Shown: in pieces, positions 37,697 to 48,824 of the stretch
How positions within the stretch are numbered: position 1 is the first letter of the stretch
How the letters are laid out: every line of letters begins with the position of its first letter
Source: Vagococcus silagei
GTDB taxonomy: Bacteria > Bacillota > Bacilli > Lactobacillales > Vagococcaceae
DNA: 64,000 nt
Assembly: GCF_004795745.1 (NCBI RefSeq)
Contig: NZ_SDGV01000011.1
Location: forward strand, 1 to 64,000
Direction: 5' to 3'
Program-made: the position numbers and the translations under genes
Notes under the pieces: model-generated
What the model was told of the DNA's origin: nothing
The model's database searches: none
What the model saw: only the letters and a program-made list of their open reading frames with translations

Positions 37697-38404
37697 ATGG
37701 ATCATCAACATTTATCTCAACGTTTAGCGTTAGTTGCTAATAAAGTAGCTCAAGACGCAATCTTAGCTGATATCGGCTCAGATCATGCGTATCTGCCGGC
37801 CTATTTGGTCTTAAATAATAAAATAAAAAGTGCAATTGCAGGTGAAGTGGTAAAAGGTCCATTTAATTCAGCCAAACATTTAGTTGAAGAACTTGAACTG
37901 AATGATAAAATTAGTGTTCGCTTTGGAGACGGGCTTGATGTTTTAAAAGCAGATGATGCTGTAACTTGTATTACTATATGTGGTATGGGAGGTGCATTAA
38001 TACGCGATATTTTAGATCGCGGGATAAAAAATAATAAATTTTCAGGTAAAGAACAATTAATTTTACAACCAAATATTGGTGAAAAAGGCTTACGAACCTA
38101 TTTAAATAAAAATGGATATACCATTATTTCTGAAGCTATTTTAGAAGAAAATAAAAAGTTTTATGAAATAATCGTGGCTGAAAAAAGGCCTTCAAATCAA
38201 GAACTAAATGAAGAAGAATTATTATTTGGCCCGTTTTTATTACGTGAGAGCCACCCTGTTTTTATTAAAAAGTGGCAACAGGAATTAAAACAAAGACATT
38301 ATGTTTTAAATCAACTTGAGCAGTCAAGTCAGAATCAAACAGATAAAATTGATCAGTACAAACGAGACATTTTACTAATAGAGGAGGTATTAACAAGTGA
38401 TTGA
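37697..38404 (+). CDS. trmK: tRNA (adenine(22)-N1)-methyltransferase TrmK
   Basis: SAM-dependent enzyme that methylates A22 of tRNA. ILADIGSDHAYLPAYL near residues 22-37 is the SAM-binding motif, ITICGMGGALIRDIL the catalytic-face motif, and LILQPNIGEKGLR follows. Length 235 residues fits. The trmK stop overlaps the start of the NIF3-family gene by 8 bp, the same pair as yqfN-yqfO in Bacillus. Confidence 0.93.
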   Translation: MDHQHLSQRLALVANKVAQDAILADIGSDHAYLPAYLVLNNKIKSAIAGEVVKGPFNSAKHLVEELELNDKISVRFGDGLDVLKADDAVTCITICGMGGALIRDILDRGIKNNKFSGKEQLILQPNIGEKGLRTYLNKNGYTIISEAILEENKKFYEIIVAEKRPSNQELNEEELLFGPFLLRESHPVFIKKWQQELKQRHYVLNQLEQSSQNQTDKIDQYKRDILLIEEVLTSD

Positions 38405-39515
38405 TGCACAAACTTTTATTAAGCGCTTTGAACAATACTGCCCCTTAGATTTAGCTGAAGAAGGCGATCCCGTTGGTTTACACATTGGTACATTAAATAA
38501 ATCTGTCAAAAAAATTATGATGACGTTAGATGTGCGGCCAGATGTCGTTCAAGAAGCAATTAATGAAAATGTTGATTTAATTATCGCAAAACATCCACCG
38601 ATTTTTCGTCCTGTTAAACGACTAACAACAGATCATTTTCAGACAAAGATGTATGCTGATTTACTGGCAAATGATATTGCTGTTTATGCCGCTCATACCA
38701 ATATGGATATTATTAATCCAGGTTTAAACGACTGGTTTTGTGAAATGCTTGGTGTCACGCCAAGTGATTATTTACGCGAAACACACAAGATTAAATATAA
38801 AAAACTTGTTTTATTTGTTCCAACAGAAGCTAGAGAAACAGTTCGTAGTGCCTTACACAATATCGGTGTTGGTGAATACTCAGATGATTATGATTCTTGC
38901 AGTTTTTCTGTCAGTGGTATCGGTCGATTTAGACCTAAAAATAATGCGAATCCAACAGTAGGAAAAATGGATTGGGTGACGGAAGTACCAGAAGAACGAA
39001 TTGAGTTTGTCTTTAAAGAATCTTTACGAGATAAAGTCATTCAAACAATCTATGACACACATCCATATGAAGAGCCTGCTTTTGATATTTTTCCTTTGGA
39101 GAACATATCAGAATCATTTGGTATTGGTAGAATTGGTCGCTTAGCCAACCCAATGCCTTTGTCGGAATTCACACAAGTTGTTAAAGAAACGTTCAAGCTT
39201 GATGGTTTGCGTTTAATTGCGAATTCAGATGATGTTATGATTGAAAAAGTAGCGATTTGTGGTGGTAGTGGTGAAAAATTCTATCACGATGCACTAAAAA
39301 AAGGTGCCGATGTTTATATTACAGGTGATGTATATTATCATACAGCACATGATATGCTTGAAGATCAGTTACCAGTCATTGATCCAGGTCATTATATCGA
39401 AGAAGTTTGTAAATCACGATTTGTTGACTTATTCAACGAATGGAAAAAAGAAGAAAAATGGGATGTTGAATTTATTGAAAGTAAAGTTAACACTAACCCA
39501 TTTAAATTTATATAA
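38397..39515 (+). CDS. NIF3/YqfO family dinuclear metal protein
   Basis: A 372-residue member of the NIF3-like family (often annotated as GTP cyclohydrolase 1 type 2 homologue). Metal ligands are visible in AKHPPIFRP, AAHTNMDIINPGLND, and the C-terminal DVYYHTAHDM and DPGHYIEE. Between the two NIF3 halves lies an inserted PII-like domain (KLVLFVPTEARETVRSALH...THPYEEPAFDIFPLE). Start is GTG at 38397, with GAGGAGG upstream. True activity of the family is unsettled. Confidence 0.9.
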   Translation: MIDAQTFIKRFEQYCPLDLAEEGDPVGLHIGTLNKSVKKIMMTLDVRPDVVQEAINENVDLIIAKHPPIFRPVKRLTTDHFQTKMYADLLANDIAVYAAHTNMDIINPGLNDWFCEMLGVTPSDYLRETHKIKYKKLVLFVPTEARETVRSALHNIGVGEYSDDYDSCSFSVSGIGRFRPKNNANPTVGKMDWVTEVPEERIEFVFKESLRDKVIQTIYDTHPYEEPAFDIFPLENISESFGIGRIGRLANPMPLSEFTQVVKETFKLDGLRLIANSDDVMIEKVAICGGSGEKFYHDALKKGADVYITGDVYYHTAHDMLEDQLPVIDPGHYIEEVCKSRFVDLFNEWKKEEKWDVEFIESKVNTNPFKFI

Positions 39516-39530
39516 ATAGGAGAGATGAAC

Positions 39531-40760
39531 ATGTATAAAAATTTAGTACCTCGCTTTATTAACTATGTCAAAACGGAAACAAGATCTGACGAGAACAGCA
39601 CGACAACTCCGTCAACAGCAACACAAATTGCCTTTGCTCGTGAGTTGAAAAAAGAACTTGAACAAATTGGCATGAGTGATGTCTTCCATAATGAAGAAAA
39701 TGGTTTTGTCATTGGTACATTACCAGCTAATACTGACAAAAAAGTTCGCAGTATTGGTTTTATTGCTCACATGGATACAGCTGATTTTAATGCTGTTGGC
39801 GTCAATCCTCAAACGATTGAAAATTATGATGGTAGTTCAGTTATTCCATTAGGTGATAGTGGTTACGAATTAAATCCTCAAGAATTTCCGAATTTAAATA
39901 ATTATAAAGGTCAAACTTTAATTACAACAGATGGAACTACACTTTTAGGTTCTGACGATAAATCAGGCATTGCTGAAATTATGACAGCAATGGAATATTT
40001 AATTGAACATCCTGAAATCGAACATGGTAAATTAATGGTGGCTTTTGGACCAGATGAAGAAATCGGTGTTGGGGCTGATAAATTTAAAGTTGAAGAATTC
40101 CCAGTGGATTTTGCTTATACAATGGATGGCGGACCCGTAGGTGAATTACAATTTGAAACATTTAACGCTGCGGGTGCAAAAATCACAATTGAAGGTAAAA
40201 ATGTACACCCAGGTACTGCAAAAAATATCATGATCAACGCTGTTCAAGTTGCGGTTGACCTTCAAAACGCTTTACCTCAAGAAGAAGTTCCTGAAAAAAC
40301 AGAAGGACGCGAAGGCTTTTTCCACTTACTTGAGATTACAGGTATTCCTGATGAAGCAAAAATGGAATATATTATTCGTGATCATGATCATGATTTATTT
40401 GAAGGACGTAAAACATTATTAGAAAAAATTATTAAAGAGATGAATGCTGAATTTGGTCAAGAACGTATTAAATTAGATATGAAAGATGAATACTACAACA
40501 TGAGTGATATTATCGCTAAAGACATGTCAATTATTGATTTAGCTGAAGAAGCGATGATCAATCTTGGTATTAAACCAATCATTGAAGCCGTTCGTGGCGG
40601 AACAGATGGTTCTAAAATCTCATATTTAGGCATTCCAACACCAAATATTTTTGCTGGTGGCGAAAATATGCACGGTCGTTTTGAATTTGTTGCCGTTGAA
40701 AGTATGGAAAAAGCAACAGATTTAATTATCGAAATCGCTAAATTAAACACAACTAAATAA
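39531..40760 (+). CDS. pepT: Peptidase T (tripeptide aminopeptidase)
   Basis: Cytoplasmic zinc exopeptidase of family M20B that removes the N-terminal residue from tripeptides. Zinc ligands and catalytic residues: [49 protein letters not shown] and the late [16 protein letters not shown]. An in-frame ATG at 39525 is too close to AGGAGAG, so 39531 is chosen. Length about 409 residues is standard. A terminator follows. Confidence 0.96.
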   Translation: MYKNLVPRFINYVKTETRSDENSTTTPSTATQIAFARELKKELEQIGMSDVFHNEENGFVIGTLPANTDKKVRSIGFIAHMDTADFNAVGVNPQTIENYDGSSVIPLGDSGYELNPQEFPNLNNYKGQTLITTDGTTLLGSDDKSGIAEIMTAMEYLIEHPEIEHGKLMVAFGPDEEIGVGADKFKVEEFPVDFAYTMDGGPVGELQFETFNAAGAKITIEGKNVHPGTAKNIMINAVQVAVDLQNALPQEEVPEKTEGREGFFHLLEITGIPDEAKMEYIIRDHDHDLFEGRKTLLEKIIKEMNAEFGQERIKLDMKDEYYNMSDIIAKDMSIIDLAEEAMINLGIKPIIEAVRGGTDGSKISYLGIPTPNIFAGGENMHGRFEFVAVESMEKATDLIIEIAKLNTTK

Positions 40761-40771
40761 GCTATATACCT

Positions 40772-40808
40772 AAGACAAAGCACAGATTTTATGCTTTGTC
40801 TTTTTTTT
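40772..40808 (+). terminator. Intrinsic terminator after pepT
   Basis: AAGACAAAGCA (40772-40782) pairs with TGCTTTGTCTT (40792-40802), followed by T residues. Confidence 0.9.
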
Positions 40809-40840
40809 AGAATATATTTCACAAAACTGAATAGTTATTG

Positions 40841-40870
40841 TTTGACTTATTCTGACCAAAGAAATATAAT
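40841..40870 (+). promoter_or_regulatory. clpB promoter overlapped by a CtsR operator
   Basis: TTTGACT - TAT - TCTGACC (40841-40857) matches the two CtsR heptads TTTGACC with one mismatch each and a TNT spacer. Its first heptad contains the -35 element TTGACT (40842-40847); the -10 TATAAT is at 40865-40870, spacer 17 bp. CtsR bound here would block RNA polymerase, the usual class III heat-shock control. Confidence 0.8.
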
Positions 40871-40908
40871 TATTTTAGATTAGAATTAACAAACGAGGAG
40901 GATGTTAT

Positions 40909-43512
40909 ATGAATATTGAAAAAATGACAACCACACTTCAACAATCGATTACAGAAGCGCAACAAATTGCTATGACAAGAAAGCAACAAGAAATTGATAT
41001 TGCACATCTCTGGAAAATTTTTGTCCAACCAAACCATTTTGCACGAAATTTATACCAAGATGCTGGATTAGATGTTAATCAATTTGAAGCTGAGATCGAT
41101 CGTCAAATTGATAAACTTCCGCAAGTTGCGGGTTCAAATGTCCAATATGGTCAAAGTATGAGTCAAAATTTATTTAATTTATTTAATGAAGCAGATCAAA
41201 TTAGAACACAATTTAACGACGATTTTGTCGCAACAGAAGTCGTGGTACTCGCTTTATTCAAACTTAAAAACCATGCTTTAACAGTATATTTAAATGATTA
41301 CGGGATTACTGAAAAAGCTTTAAAAGAAAAAATCGAATCCATTCGAGGAGGGGATCGCGTGACTTCTCAAAATCAAGAAGAACAATATGAAGCATTAGAA
41401 AAATACGGTATTGACTTAGTTAAGGCTGTAAAAGAAGGCAAACAAGATCCAATAATCGGGCGTGATGAAGAAATTCGTGATGTTATCAGAATTCTATCAC
41501 GTAAAACAAAAAATAATCCGGTATTAATTGGTGAACCTGGCGTTGGGAAAACAGCGATTATCGAAGGTTTAGCACAGCGTATTGTTAGAAAAGATGTCCC
41601 AGAAAATTTAAAAGATAAAACAATCTTTTCCTTAGATATGGGTGCATTAATTGCAGGTGCTAAATATCGTGGTGAGTTTGAGGAACGTTTAAAAGCTGTC
41701 CTTAAAGAAATAAAGAAAAGTGATGGCCAAATTATTCTCTTTATTGATGAAATTCACACCATTGTTGGTGCAGGTAAAACAGAAGGTAGTATGGATGCCG
41801 GAAACTTATTGAAACCAATGCTAGCTCGTGGTGAGCTACATTGTATCGGAGCAACCACCTTAGACGAATATCGTGAAAATATGGAAAAAGACAAAGCACT
41901 AGAACGTCGTTTCCAAAAAGTCTTAGTTAAAGAGCCTACTGTAGAAGACACCATTAGTATTCTACGTGGTTTGAAAGAGCGTTTTGAAATCCATCATGGT
42001 GTCGATATCCATGATAACGCACTTGTTTCTGCAGCGACACTCTCAAATCGTTATATAACAGACCGTTTTTTACCTGATAAAGCAATTGATTTGGTTGATG
42101 AAGCTTGTGCTACAATTCGTGTTGAAATGAATTCAATGCCTACAGAACTAGATCAAGTCACTCGTCGTTTAATGCAATTAGAAATTGAAGAAGCCGCACT
42201 AAAAAAAGAAGACGACGATGCTAGCATGAAGCGATTGGAGATTCTCCAAAAAGAGCTATCTGGATTACGAGAAGAAACCAATACATTGAAAATGCAATGG
42301 GAAACAGAAAAAGAAGAAGTCAATAAAATCAGTGATAAACGTGCTGAAATCGATCAAGCTAAAACACAACTTGAAAATGCCGAAATCAATTATGATTTAG
42401 AAGAAGCTGCAGTATTGAGACACGGCACAATTCCAAAACTTCAAAAAGAATTAGCAGAACTTGAACAAACAACAAAAGGCGAAACTGCACGTTTGGTTCA
42501 AGAAGTTGTTACAGAAAAAGAAATTGCAACTGTTGTGGGACGCTTGACGGGTATTCCCGTATCGAAACTTGAAGAAGGTGAAAGAGAAAAAATCTTACGC
42601 CTTAACGAAACTCTTCATCAACGTGTCATTGGTCAAGAAGAAGCAGTAAATGCTGTTGCGGATGCTGTGATTCGTTCTCGTGCTGGTTTACAAGATCCAG
42701 ATCGTCCTTTAGGTTCATTCCTATTCTTAGGTCCAACAGGGGTCGGAAAAACCGAATTAGCAAAAGCTTTAGCAGAAAATCTTTTTGACTCAGAAGAACA
42801 TATGGTTCGTATCGATATGAGTGAGTACATGGAAAAACACAGTGTGTCTCGCTTAGTTGGTGCACCTCCTGGCTATATAGGTTACGAAGAAGGCGGCCAA
42901 TTAACTGAAGCAGTTCGTAGAAGTCCTTATACAATTGTTCTTCTGGATGAAATCGAAAAAGCCCATCCAGATGTTTTCAACATTTTATTACAAGTTTTAG
43001 ATGATGGTCGTTTGACAGATTCTAAAGGACGTGTGGTTGATTTCAAAAATACTGTCTTGATCATGACAAGTAATTTAGGCTCGCAAATGTTACTTGAAGG
43101 CACCGATGCTGAAGGTACAATCAATGAAGAAGCTAAAAATAGTGTGATGAGTCTACTTAAAGCACACTTTAAGCCAGAATTCTTGAATCGTATCGACGAT
43201 ACAATTCTATTCACACCATTAAGTCTTGAAAATGTGAAAGGGATTATCGTTAAAATGATGGAAGCTTTAAGTCGTCGTTTACAAGATCAAGATATCTTCA
43301 TTGAACTTTCCGAAGCAGCTAAAGATTGGATTGCTGAACAAGCCTATGATCCAATTTACGGGGCTCGTCCAATCAAACGTTTCTTAACGCGTGAAATTGA
43401 AACACCATTAGCCAAAGAAATAATTGGTGGAAAAATTTTACCAAAAACACAAATTTTAGTAGAAGAAGTCGACGGACATTTAGAATTTTTAAAAACACCC
43501 ATTGAAGAATAA
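40909..43512 (+). CDS. clpB: ATP-dependent disaggregase ClpB
   Basis: Hsp100 chaperone that extracts proteins from aggregates with DnaK. Residues 1-150 form the Clp N domain; AAA1 carries [10 protein letters not shown] and [13 protein letters not shown]; a long coiled-coil middle domain runs about 410-525; AAA2 carries [40 protein letters not shown] and [12 protein letters not shown]. The middle domain and absence of an IGF/L ClpP-binding loop distinguish ClpB from ClpC and ClpE. GAGGAGG precedes the ATG. CtsR control is seen upstream. Confidence 0.97.
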   Translation: MNIEKMTTTLQQSITEAQQIAMTRKQQEIDIAHLWKIFVQPNHFARNLYQDAGLDVNQFEAEIDRQIDKLPQVAGSNVQYGQSMSQNLFNLFNEADQIRTQFNDDFVATEVVVLALFKLKNHALTVYLNDYGITEKALKEKIESIRGGDRVTSQNQEEQYEALEKYGIDLVKAVKEGKQDPIIGRDEEIRDVIRILSRKTKNNPVLIGEPGVGKTAIIEGLAQRIVRKDVPENLKDKTIFSLDMGALIAGAKYRGEFEERLKAVLKEIKKSDGQIILFIDEIHTIVGAGKTEGSMDAGNLLKPMLARGELHCIGATTLDEYRENMEKDKALERRFQKVLVKEPTVEDTISILRGLKERFEIHHGVDIHDNALVSAATLSNRYITDRFLPDKAIDLVDEACATIRVEMNSMPTELDQVTRRLMQLEIEEAALKKEDDDASMKRLEILQKELSGLREETNTLKMQWETEKEEVNKISDKRAEIDQAKTQLENAEINYDLEEAAVLRHGTIPKLQKELAELEQTTKGETARLVQEVVTEKEIATVVGRLTGIPVSKLEEGEREKILRLNETLHQRVIGQEEAVNAVADAVIRSRAGLQDPDRPLGSFLFLGPTGVGKTELAKALAENLFDSEEHMVRIDMSEYMEKHSVSRLVGAPPGYIGYEEGGQLTEAVRRSPYTIVLLDEIEKAHPDVFNILLQVLDDGRLTDSKGRVVDFKNTVLIMTSNLGSQMLLEGTDAEGTINEEAKNSVMSLLKAHFKPEFLNRIDDTILFTPLSLENVKGIIVKMMEALSRRLQDQDIFIELSEAAKDWIAEQAYDPIYGARPIKRFLTREIETPLAKEIIGGKILPKTQILVEEVDGHLEFLKTPIEE

Positions 43513-43551
43513 GGAAGAGACTGTGACATACTCATGTCACAGTCTCTTTCC
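43513..43551 (+). terminator. Strong stem-loop after clpB
   Basis: GGAAGAGACTGTGACAT pairs with ATGTCACAGTCTCTTTCC across a four-base loop. The T tract is poor (CTTTCC lies in the stem), so it may stabilise the 3' end of the mRNA as well as terminate. Confidence 0.65.
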
Positions 43552-43668
43552 TACGCTTTACAAACTAAACGGTGTCACAGAAGCAGCTTATTTCTTGAAG
43601 TTAAACACTACTTTCACAACCTCTTGTTTCATTCTATGTTAAAATAAAAAAATATAGGAGGGTAAGCA

Positions 43669-44352
43669 GTGTCAAATCACACGAAAAAATCATATTTTGC
43701 AAGAGCTGTCTATTTTTTCTTGTTTATTATTTTAATGGGATTACCCGATGTCATTAGTGAATTTTTTCCAGCAGAAACGATTCATAATTATGATGTTCCA
43801 CTAGCATTTTTTCAATCAATACTAAACATTGCGATTATTTACTTTATTTTTTCTCGATATCAAAAACAACTTAAATCTAGTAATCCTAATGATTATGGTT
43901 GGCATAGAATTGAAATCAAGAAAATTGTTTTGGTCTTGATTACTTTACTTTTTTCACTAGCAATTGATAAGATATTTATCAATTTTATTGATATTTCAAC
44001 GCCGGAAAATCAGGAATTGGTAGAAGAAATATTTAATCAAACTCCAATTGCTGCAGTCATTTCTTCAGTAATTTTTGCACCAGTATTAGAAGAGCTACTA
44101 TTTAGAGGAATCTTTTTTAATTATTTTTTTAATCAAGCAAAATTAACACATAGAATTGGTGCAATCATTTTAAGTGGTGCGCTATTTGGCTTTGCACATG
44201 AAACAACTTTATCTTTAGTATTTCTATATTATGCAATTTCAGGTTGGTTGCTTGCTATAATATATAGTTATACAAAAGACTTACGCTACAGTATTCTTTT
44301 ACATATTCTGATGAATGCAGTTGCAACAGTCACGATATTTATATCATATTAA
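43669..44352 (+). CDS. CPBP family intramembrane metalloprotease (Abi)
   Basis: A 227-residue polytopic membrane protein with about six hydrophobic segments. CPBP motifs are LEELLFRGIFFNYFF (EExxxR), FGFAHET and the late HILMNAVAT. Family members act as prenyl-protein-type proteases, and in Lactobacillales some give bacteriocin self-immunity; no bacteriocin gene lies nearby. Start is GTG at 43669 with AGGAGGG. It converges on the acetyltransferase gene, 18 bp between the stops. Confidence 0.88.
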   Translation: MSNHTKKSYFARAVYFFLFIILMGLPDVISEFFPAETIHNYDVPLAFFQSILNIAIIYFIFSRYQKQLKSSNPNDYGWHRIEIKKIVLVLITLLFSLAIDKIFINFIDISTPENQELVEEIFNQTPIAAVISSVIFAPVLEELLFRGIFFNYFFNQAKLTHRIGAIILSGALFGFAHETTLSLVFLYYAISGWLLAIIYSYTKDLRYSILLHILMNAVATVTIFISY

Positions 44353-44370
44353 TTAAGAAACATACTAAGA

Positions 44371-45594
44371 TTAGAAGTAATCACTGAAATACGCACCTTG
44401 ATCAGGAATAATCCGCTCAAGTGTTCGTAATGTTTCTTTGTCCGTTTTCAATCTTTCAATTCGGTATAGATAAGATGGCCGTTTATAGCTCATAAATAAA
44501 GCAGTCAAAGTTTGAACATCCAGATAGACTGGGTTTCCAATCGCTTCATCAGAAATCGTCAGCACATCATCCTCATCCCATGTCAAACTAAAGATACGGT
44601 TATTCCAACCTGCAATCGGATCTTCTACGACAAAATGGAACGGTTTCCCAGTTGTGATAAAAGGATATTTTTGAATAAAGGCTTCAACATCAACAATCCT
44701 AGCCATAAAGTAAGGTTCGATTGATTCTTTAATTTCACTATCTTCAAACAGAAATGAAATGGGCTCGTTTTGATAAGTGTCACCCTCAACAGAATCAACC
44801 ATTGAGAAGTGAGCTGAAACAAAATTCCATAAACCTTTGCGCGCTTCTTGATTCAAGTAAACCATTTCTTTAATATGGAATACTTCTTCAGCTATCCAGT
44901 AAAAACAAAAACCTAACGGCTCATCGTCTTTGCTGTAGTAGATAGCAGCCGTACGTTCTTCCTCGTTTTCCCAACGCCAGTATTCTTCCCAATTGAGTTC
45001 TTGCCGAACCATTGCGCCATGATTTTGTAATGAAAACTGATCGTAGATTTTAAAGACATCTTCATGATCGATATCTTCACGTTCAACATAGCCAGGAACA
45101 TTAACTTGTTTCGGAAGCTGCGAGTCCTTAATCTCAAACGACAATTTATCAGACATAACTTCCCAACCCTTACGACGATAGTAAGGGATACTATATGGAT
45201 AAAGGTAAGAAATTGTCTGTTTATTTTCGCGCATCTTCTCTAAACCAACTGAGATAAGATCACTCATTAAGCCTAAATTTGTATATTCTGGGTAAGTTCC
45301 GATTCCAGTTACACCAGCCATGTCGTATATTGAGTCATGAATATTAACTTCACAAGGATAAATTGCAATTTGTGAAATTAATTTATCTTCTTGGTTAAAC
45401 CAACCATAAACGTCAGCTTCTCTAAGAACAGGTCGTTTCGCACGAATAATCTCAGACTCATCTTCATAACCACCTTCTTCAAGGTCGGAGTCCGTCACTT
45501 GAAATACATAGCGAAGTAATTCGTTAAATTGTTTGAGATGTTTTAGTTCAACTTTCTTTAATGTTAAATATTTTTTTACTTCATTTGCGTCCAT
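44371..45594 (-). CDS. Eis-like GNAT family N-acetyltransferase
   Basis: A 407-residue protein with two GNAT-type domains followed by a sterol-carrier-like C-terminal domain, the Eis layout. The acetyl-CoA site is YLYPYSIPYYRRKGWE, with YDMAGVTGIGTYPEYTNLGLMSDLI before it. The reading frame extends upstream to 45789, which would overlap lepA, but AGGAG lies six bases before the ATG at 45594 and the protein from there is normal length. It is divergent from lepA with about 120 bp between starts. The acetylation target is unknown; related proteins acetylate amine compounds including aminoglycosides. Confidence 0.88.
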   Translation of the reverse strand: MDANEVKKYLTLKKVELKHLKQFNELLRYVFQVTDSDLEEGGYEDESEIIRAKRPVLREADVYGWFNQEDKLISQIAIYPCEVNIHDSIYDMAGVTGIGTYPEYTNLGLMSDLISVGLEKMRENKQTISYLYPYSIPYYRRKGWEVMSDKLSFEIKDSQLPKQVNVPGYVEREDIDHEDVFKIYDQFSLQNHGAMVRQELNWEEYWRWENEEERTAAIYYSKDDEPLGFCFYWIAEEVFHIKEMVYLNQEARKGLWNFVSAHFSMVDSVEGDTYQNEPISFLFEDSEIKESIEPYFMARIVDVEAFIQKYPFITTGKPFHFVVEDPIAGWNNRIFSLTWDEDDVLTISDEAIGNPVYLDVQTLTALFMSYKRPSYLYRIERLKTDKETLRTLERIIPDQGAYFSDYF

Positions 45595-45717
45595 TAACAA
45601 CTCTCCTATTAGCATATTCTTCATTATTATAACAAACTCTGTTGGAAAATACTTTAAAAAGGTAGAAAAGGTTGATATAATAAGAAATGCTGATTGAAAA
45701 GAAAGTAGGAGATATTT

Positions 45718-47553
45718 ATGAATTTTGATGAAATGAGAAAGAGACAGGAATCTATTCGTAACTTCTCCATCATAGCACACATTGATCATGGAAAATCTAC
45801 ATTAGCAGACCGTATCTTGCAACAAACTGAAACGGTTTCTGATCGTGAAATGCAGGCACAATTACTCGATTCAATGGATTTAGAAAGAGAACGTGGCATT
45901 ACCATTAAGTTGAATGCTGTCGAACTAACTTATAATGCGAAAGATGGAAAAGAATATATTTTTCACCTGATTGATACACCGGGACACGTCGATTTTAGTT
46001 ATGAAGTCTCAAGAAGTTTAGCAGCTTGCGAGGGTGCTGTTCTTGTGGTTGACGCGGCTCAAGGAATTGAAGCGCAAACTTTAGCAAATGTCTATTTAGC
46101 AATTGATAATGATTTAGAAATATTACCAGTCATCAACAAAATTGATTTGCCCGCAGCTGATCCAGAACGCGTGCGTGGCGAAATTGAAGACGTGATCGGT
46201 ATCGATGCTAGCGAAGCAGTTCTTGCAAGTGCAAAAGCAGGCATCGGAATTGAAGAAATTTTAGAACAAATTGTGGAATATGTTCCGGCTCCAATTGGAG
46301 ATGTGGAAGCACCACTGAAAGCTTTAATCTTTGACTCAGTTTATGATTCATATCGTGGCGTTGTTTTAAACATCCGTGTGATGGAAGGTGTAGTGAAACC
46401 TGGAGACGTCATTAAATTGATGAGTAACGATAAAGAGTATGAAGTAACTGAAGTTGGTATTTTCTCTCCAAAAGCAGTTCAAAAAGATTTTTTAATGGTA
46501 GGAGACGTAGGTTACGTAACTGCCAGCATTAAAAATATTCAAGATACACGCGTGGGGGATACAATTACATTGGCTGATAACCCTGCTGATGAAGCCTTAG
46601 AAGGTTACCGCCGCATGAACCCAATGGTTTATTGTGGTCTGTATCCAATCGATACTTCAAAAAACGTAGAACTTCGTGAAGCGCTAGAAAAACTTGAATT
46701 AAACGACTCAGCACTTGAATTCGAAGCTGAAACGTCTCAAGCGTTAGGCTTTGGTTTCCGTTGTGGTTTCTTAGGATTATTACATATGGATGTTATTCAA
46801 GAGCGTTTAGAACGTGAGTTCAACTTAGATTTAATCACAACAGCACCGTCAGTAATTTATCATGTGAATCGAACGGACGGTTCAATGCAAGTGATTGATA
46901 ACCCAGCTGATTTCCCTGATCCAAGTATGATTGAATCAGTTGAAGAACCATTCGTAAAAGCAAATATTATGGTCCCAAATGATTATGTCGGTGCTGTTAT
47001 GGAAATTTCGCAACGAAAACGTGGCGAATTTGTCACGATGGACTATTTAGACGAATACCGTGTTAATGTCGTCTATAATCTACCCTTATCTGAAATTGTT
47101 TATGATTTCTTTGATAAACTTAAATCAAGTACAAAAGGATATGCTTCATTTGACTATGAATTAATCGGTTACCGTCCAAGTAATCTTGTGAAGATGGAAA
47201 TTTTATTAAATAATGAAACTGTCGATGCATTAAGCTTTATCGTTCACCGTGAGTTTGCATACGAACGTGGACGTTTAATCGTTGATAAATTAAGAAAATT
47301 AATTCCTAGACAACAATTTGAAGTGCCGATTCAAGCAGCTATTGGTACAAAAATTGTTGCCCGTACTGACATAAAGGCGCTGAGAAAGAATGTATTGGCT
47401 AAATGTTATGGTGGGGACGTTTCTCGTAAGCGTAAACTTTTAGAGAAACAAAAAGAAGGTAAGAAACGAATGAAATCCATCGGTTCGGTAGAAGTTCCGC
47501 AGGACGCATTTATGGCGGTTCTTAAGATGGACGAAGACGAACCTAAGAAGTAG
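45718..47553 (+). CDS. lepA: Elongation factor 4 (LepA)
   Basis: Ribosome-binding translational GTPase that can back-translocate or aid ribosome assembly. G motifs: [36 protein letters not shown]. The C-terminal LepA-specific domain is present ([25 protein letters not shown]). 611 residues is standard. AGTAGGAG precedes the ATG. A long hairpin follows at 47593-47638, after which the accessory region begins. Confidence 0.97.
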   Translation: MNFDEMRKRQESIRNFSIIAHIDHGKSTLADRILQQTETVSDREMQAQLLDSMDLERERGITIKLNAVELTYNAKDGKEYIFHLIDTPGHVDFSYEVSRSLAACEGAVLVVDAAQGIEAQTLANVYLAIDNDLEILPVINKIDLPAADPERVRGEIEDVIGIDASEAVLASAKAGIGIEEILEQIVEYVPAPIGDVEAPLKALIFDSVYDSYRGVVLNIRVMEGVVKPGDVIKLMSNDKEYEVTEVGIFSPKAVQKDFLMVGDVGYVTASIKNIQDTRVGDTITLADNPADEALEGYRRMNPMVYCGLYPIDTSKNVELREALEKLELNDSALEFEAETSQALGFGFRCGFLGLLHMDVIQERLEREFNLDLITTAPSVIYHVNRTDGSMQVIDNPADFPDPSMIESVEEPFVKANIMVPNDYVGAVMEISQRKRGEFVTMDYLDEYRVNVVYNLPLSEIVYDFFDKLKSSTKGYASFDYELIGYRPSNLVKMEILLNNETVDALSFIVHREFAYERGRLIVDKLRKLIPRQQFEVPIQAAIGTKIVARTDIKALRKNVLAKCYGGDVSRKRKLLEKQKEGKKRMKSIGSVEVPQDAFMAVLKMDEDEPKK

Positions 47554-47592
47554 CAAGGGTTTGAGACGTTTGTTTTTAAAAAATTTGTGTTT

Positions 47593-47638
47593 AAAACCCC
47601 ATAAAGTCATATTAATAAATGTGACTTTATGGGGTTTT
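47593..47638. terminator. Bidirectional terminator between lepA and the nuclease gene
   Basis: AAAACCCCATAAAGTCA (47593-47609) pairs perfectly with TGACTTTATGGGGTTTT (47622-47638). A and T tracts serve both converging genes. Confidence 0.9.
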
Positions 47639-47679
47639 ACTTTATCTTTTCCAAAGTTTAAATTATATGAAAGCAAAAT

Positions 47680-48732
47680 TTATTTAAACATTTGCACTAC
47701 TTGAATAATTTCCTTTTGATATTTTAATATATCTAAAGGTGCATTTATTTCAAAAATAGTTCTTTCAGGATCATTCAATTCAATCCTTTTGTTCGATCCA
47801 GAATCATAGTATCGAATAATCCACTTTCTAATATTATCATCAAGAAGAATATTAAAATAACTTTTATTATCGCGATAATAAAGTCTCTCAATCTCAATTT
47901 CTTGATTTAGTAATACTTTTACTGTCGTAAACGCCTCAAGTTCTTCATTTGTAGTGACAATCTCTGATTTCGTATCAATATTTTCTTCTTTTTCTTTAAT
48001 ATCTTCTTTTATTTCAACCGAAGTATTTAACGCTGACGATAGTTTTTCATTAACCATTTCATTGATAATTTGATTTAAACCTTTTTTTATTATAGGTGTA
48101 AATTTGTCAATTACTTGTTTTGTCTTCATTCCATCATAAATACTATTAGATAAAAATCTAACGAAGTCTTCAGAAGGCGCGTTAAACTGATCATTCATAT
48201 AACTCTTTAATCCGTTAATATATTTTAACTCCGAAGCACTACTTACAATTTCATTAATGTCAAATTTATCTTTCCGAAATTTATTAATTTCAATATACTG
48301 TGAATCTTTAATATTAGAGATATTAAATGTTAAAAATGGAGTACTATCCATTTTATTAGCATGTTCTAAATCTGTATAAAAACGATATTCCTGGCCATTT
48401 GTTAAAATACCAAATTTAGCATTTGTAGTTCCAAAGTATCTAAATAATTGTGAATCATGTTTATTCAGCTGTTCAGTAATTGATTTAGCCTCGATTAGAA
48501 TTATTGGTTTATTATCAATAACTATTGCGTAATCAACTTTCTCACCTTTTTTAATACCAATATCAGCAGTATATTCTGGGACAAATTCTAGCGGATTAAA
48601 AACATCATAGCCTAGTAAACTAAAAAAGGGCATGATTAATGATGTTTTTGTAGCTTCTTCAGTTTCGATTTTATCTTTAAGAGAATTTACTTTTTTACTA
48701 AGTGTTTTTAAATCTTCTTTCATCTTTTCCAT
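47680..48732 (-). CDS. Solitary HsdR N-terminal-like restriction endonuclease protein
   Basis: A 350-residue protein. Residues about 1-40 form a helical/coiled region rich in Lys and Glu. Residues 30-160 resemble the PD-(D/E)XK nuclease domain at the N-terminus of type I HsdR: EYTADIGIKKGEKVDYAIV, then PIILIEAKS with the ExK pair, then LTNGQEYRFYTDL. A long helical region and a C-terminal beta-rich part follow. There is no helicase domain and no HsdM or HsdS gene nearby, so it is not a complete restriction system. AGGAGG supports the start. An XRE regulator lies immediately upstream on the same strand. Such stand-alone proteins occur in phage and defence contexts; the role here is unknown. 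Confidence 0.75.
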   Translation of the reverse strand: MEKMKEDLKTLSKKVNSLKDKIETEEATKTSLIMPFFSLLGYDVFNPLEFVPEYTADIGIKKGEKVDYAIVIDNKPIILIEAKSITEQLNKHDSQLFRYFGTTNAKFGILTNGQEYRFYTDLEHANKMDSTPFLTFNISNIKDSQYIEINKFRKDKFDINEIVSSASELKYINGLKSYMNDQFNAPSEDFVRFLSNSIYDGMKTKQVIDKFTPIIKKGLNQIINEMVNEKLSSALNTSVEIKEDIKEKEENIDTKSEIVTTNEELEAFTTVKVLLNQEIEIERLYYRDNKSYFNILLDDNIRKWIIRYYDSGSNKRIELNDPERTIFEINAPLDILKYQKEIIQVVQMFK

Positions 48733-48824
48733 TTTCTTCCTCCTATATTATGCAAGTAAATAAAATTGAATACATTCCAAAAATACGATAAACATTAAAG
48801 AATATCCTATATATTTTATGAATT

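Noticed and set aside
45595-45789. Longer N-terminus for the Eis-like acetyltransferase overlapping lepA
   Set aside because: AGGAG and the normal family start support 45594; the extension would run antiparallel into lepA coding sequence.
47680-48732. Complete type I restriction-modification system
   Set aside because: No HsdM, HsdS or helicase domain is present in the neighbourhood; only an HsdR-N-like domain is seen.
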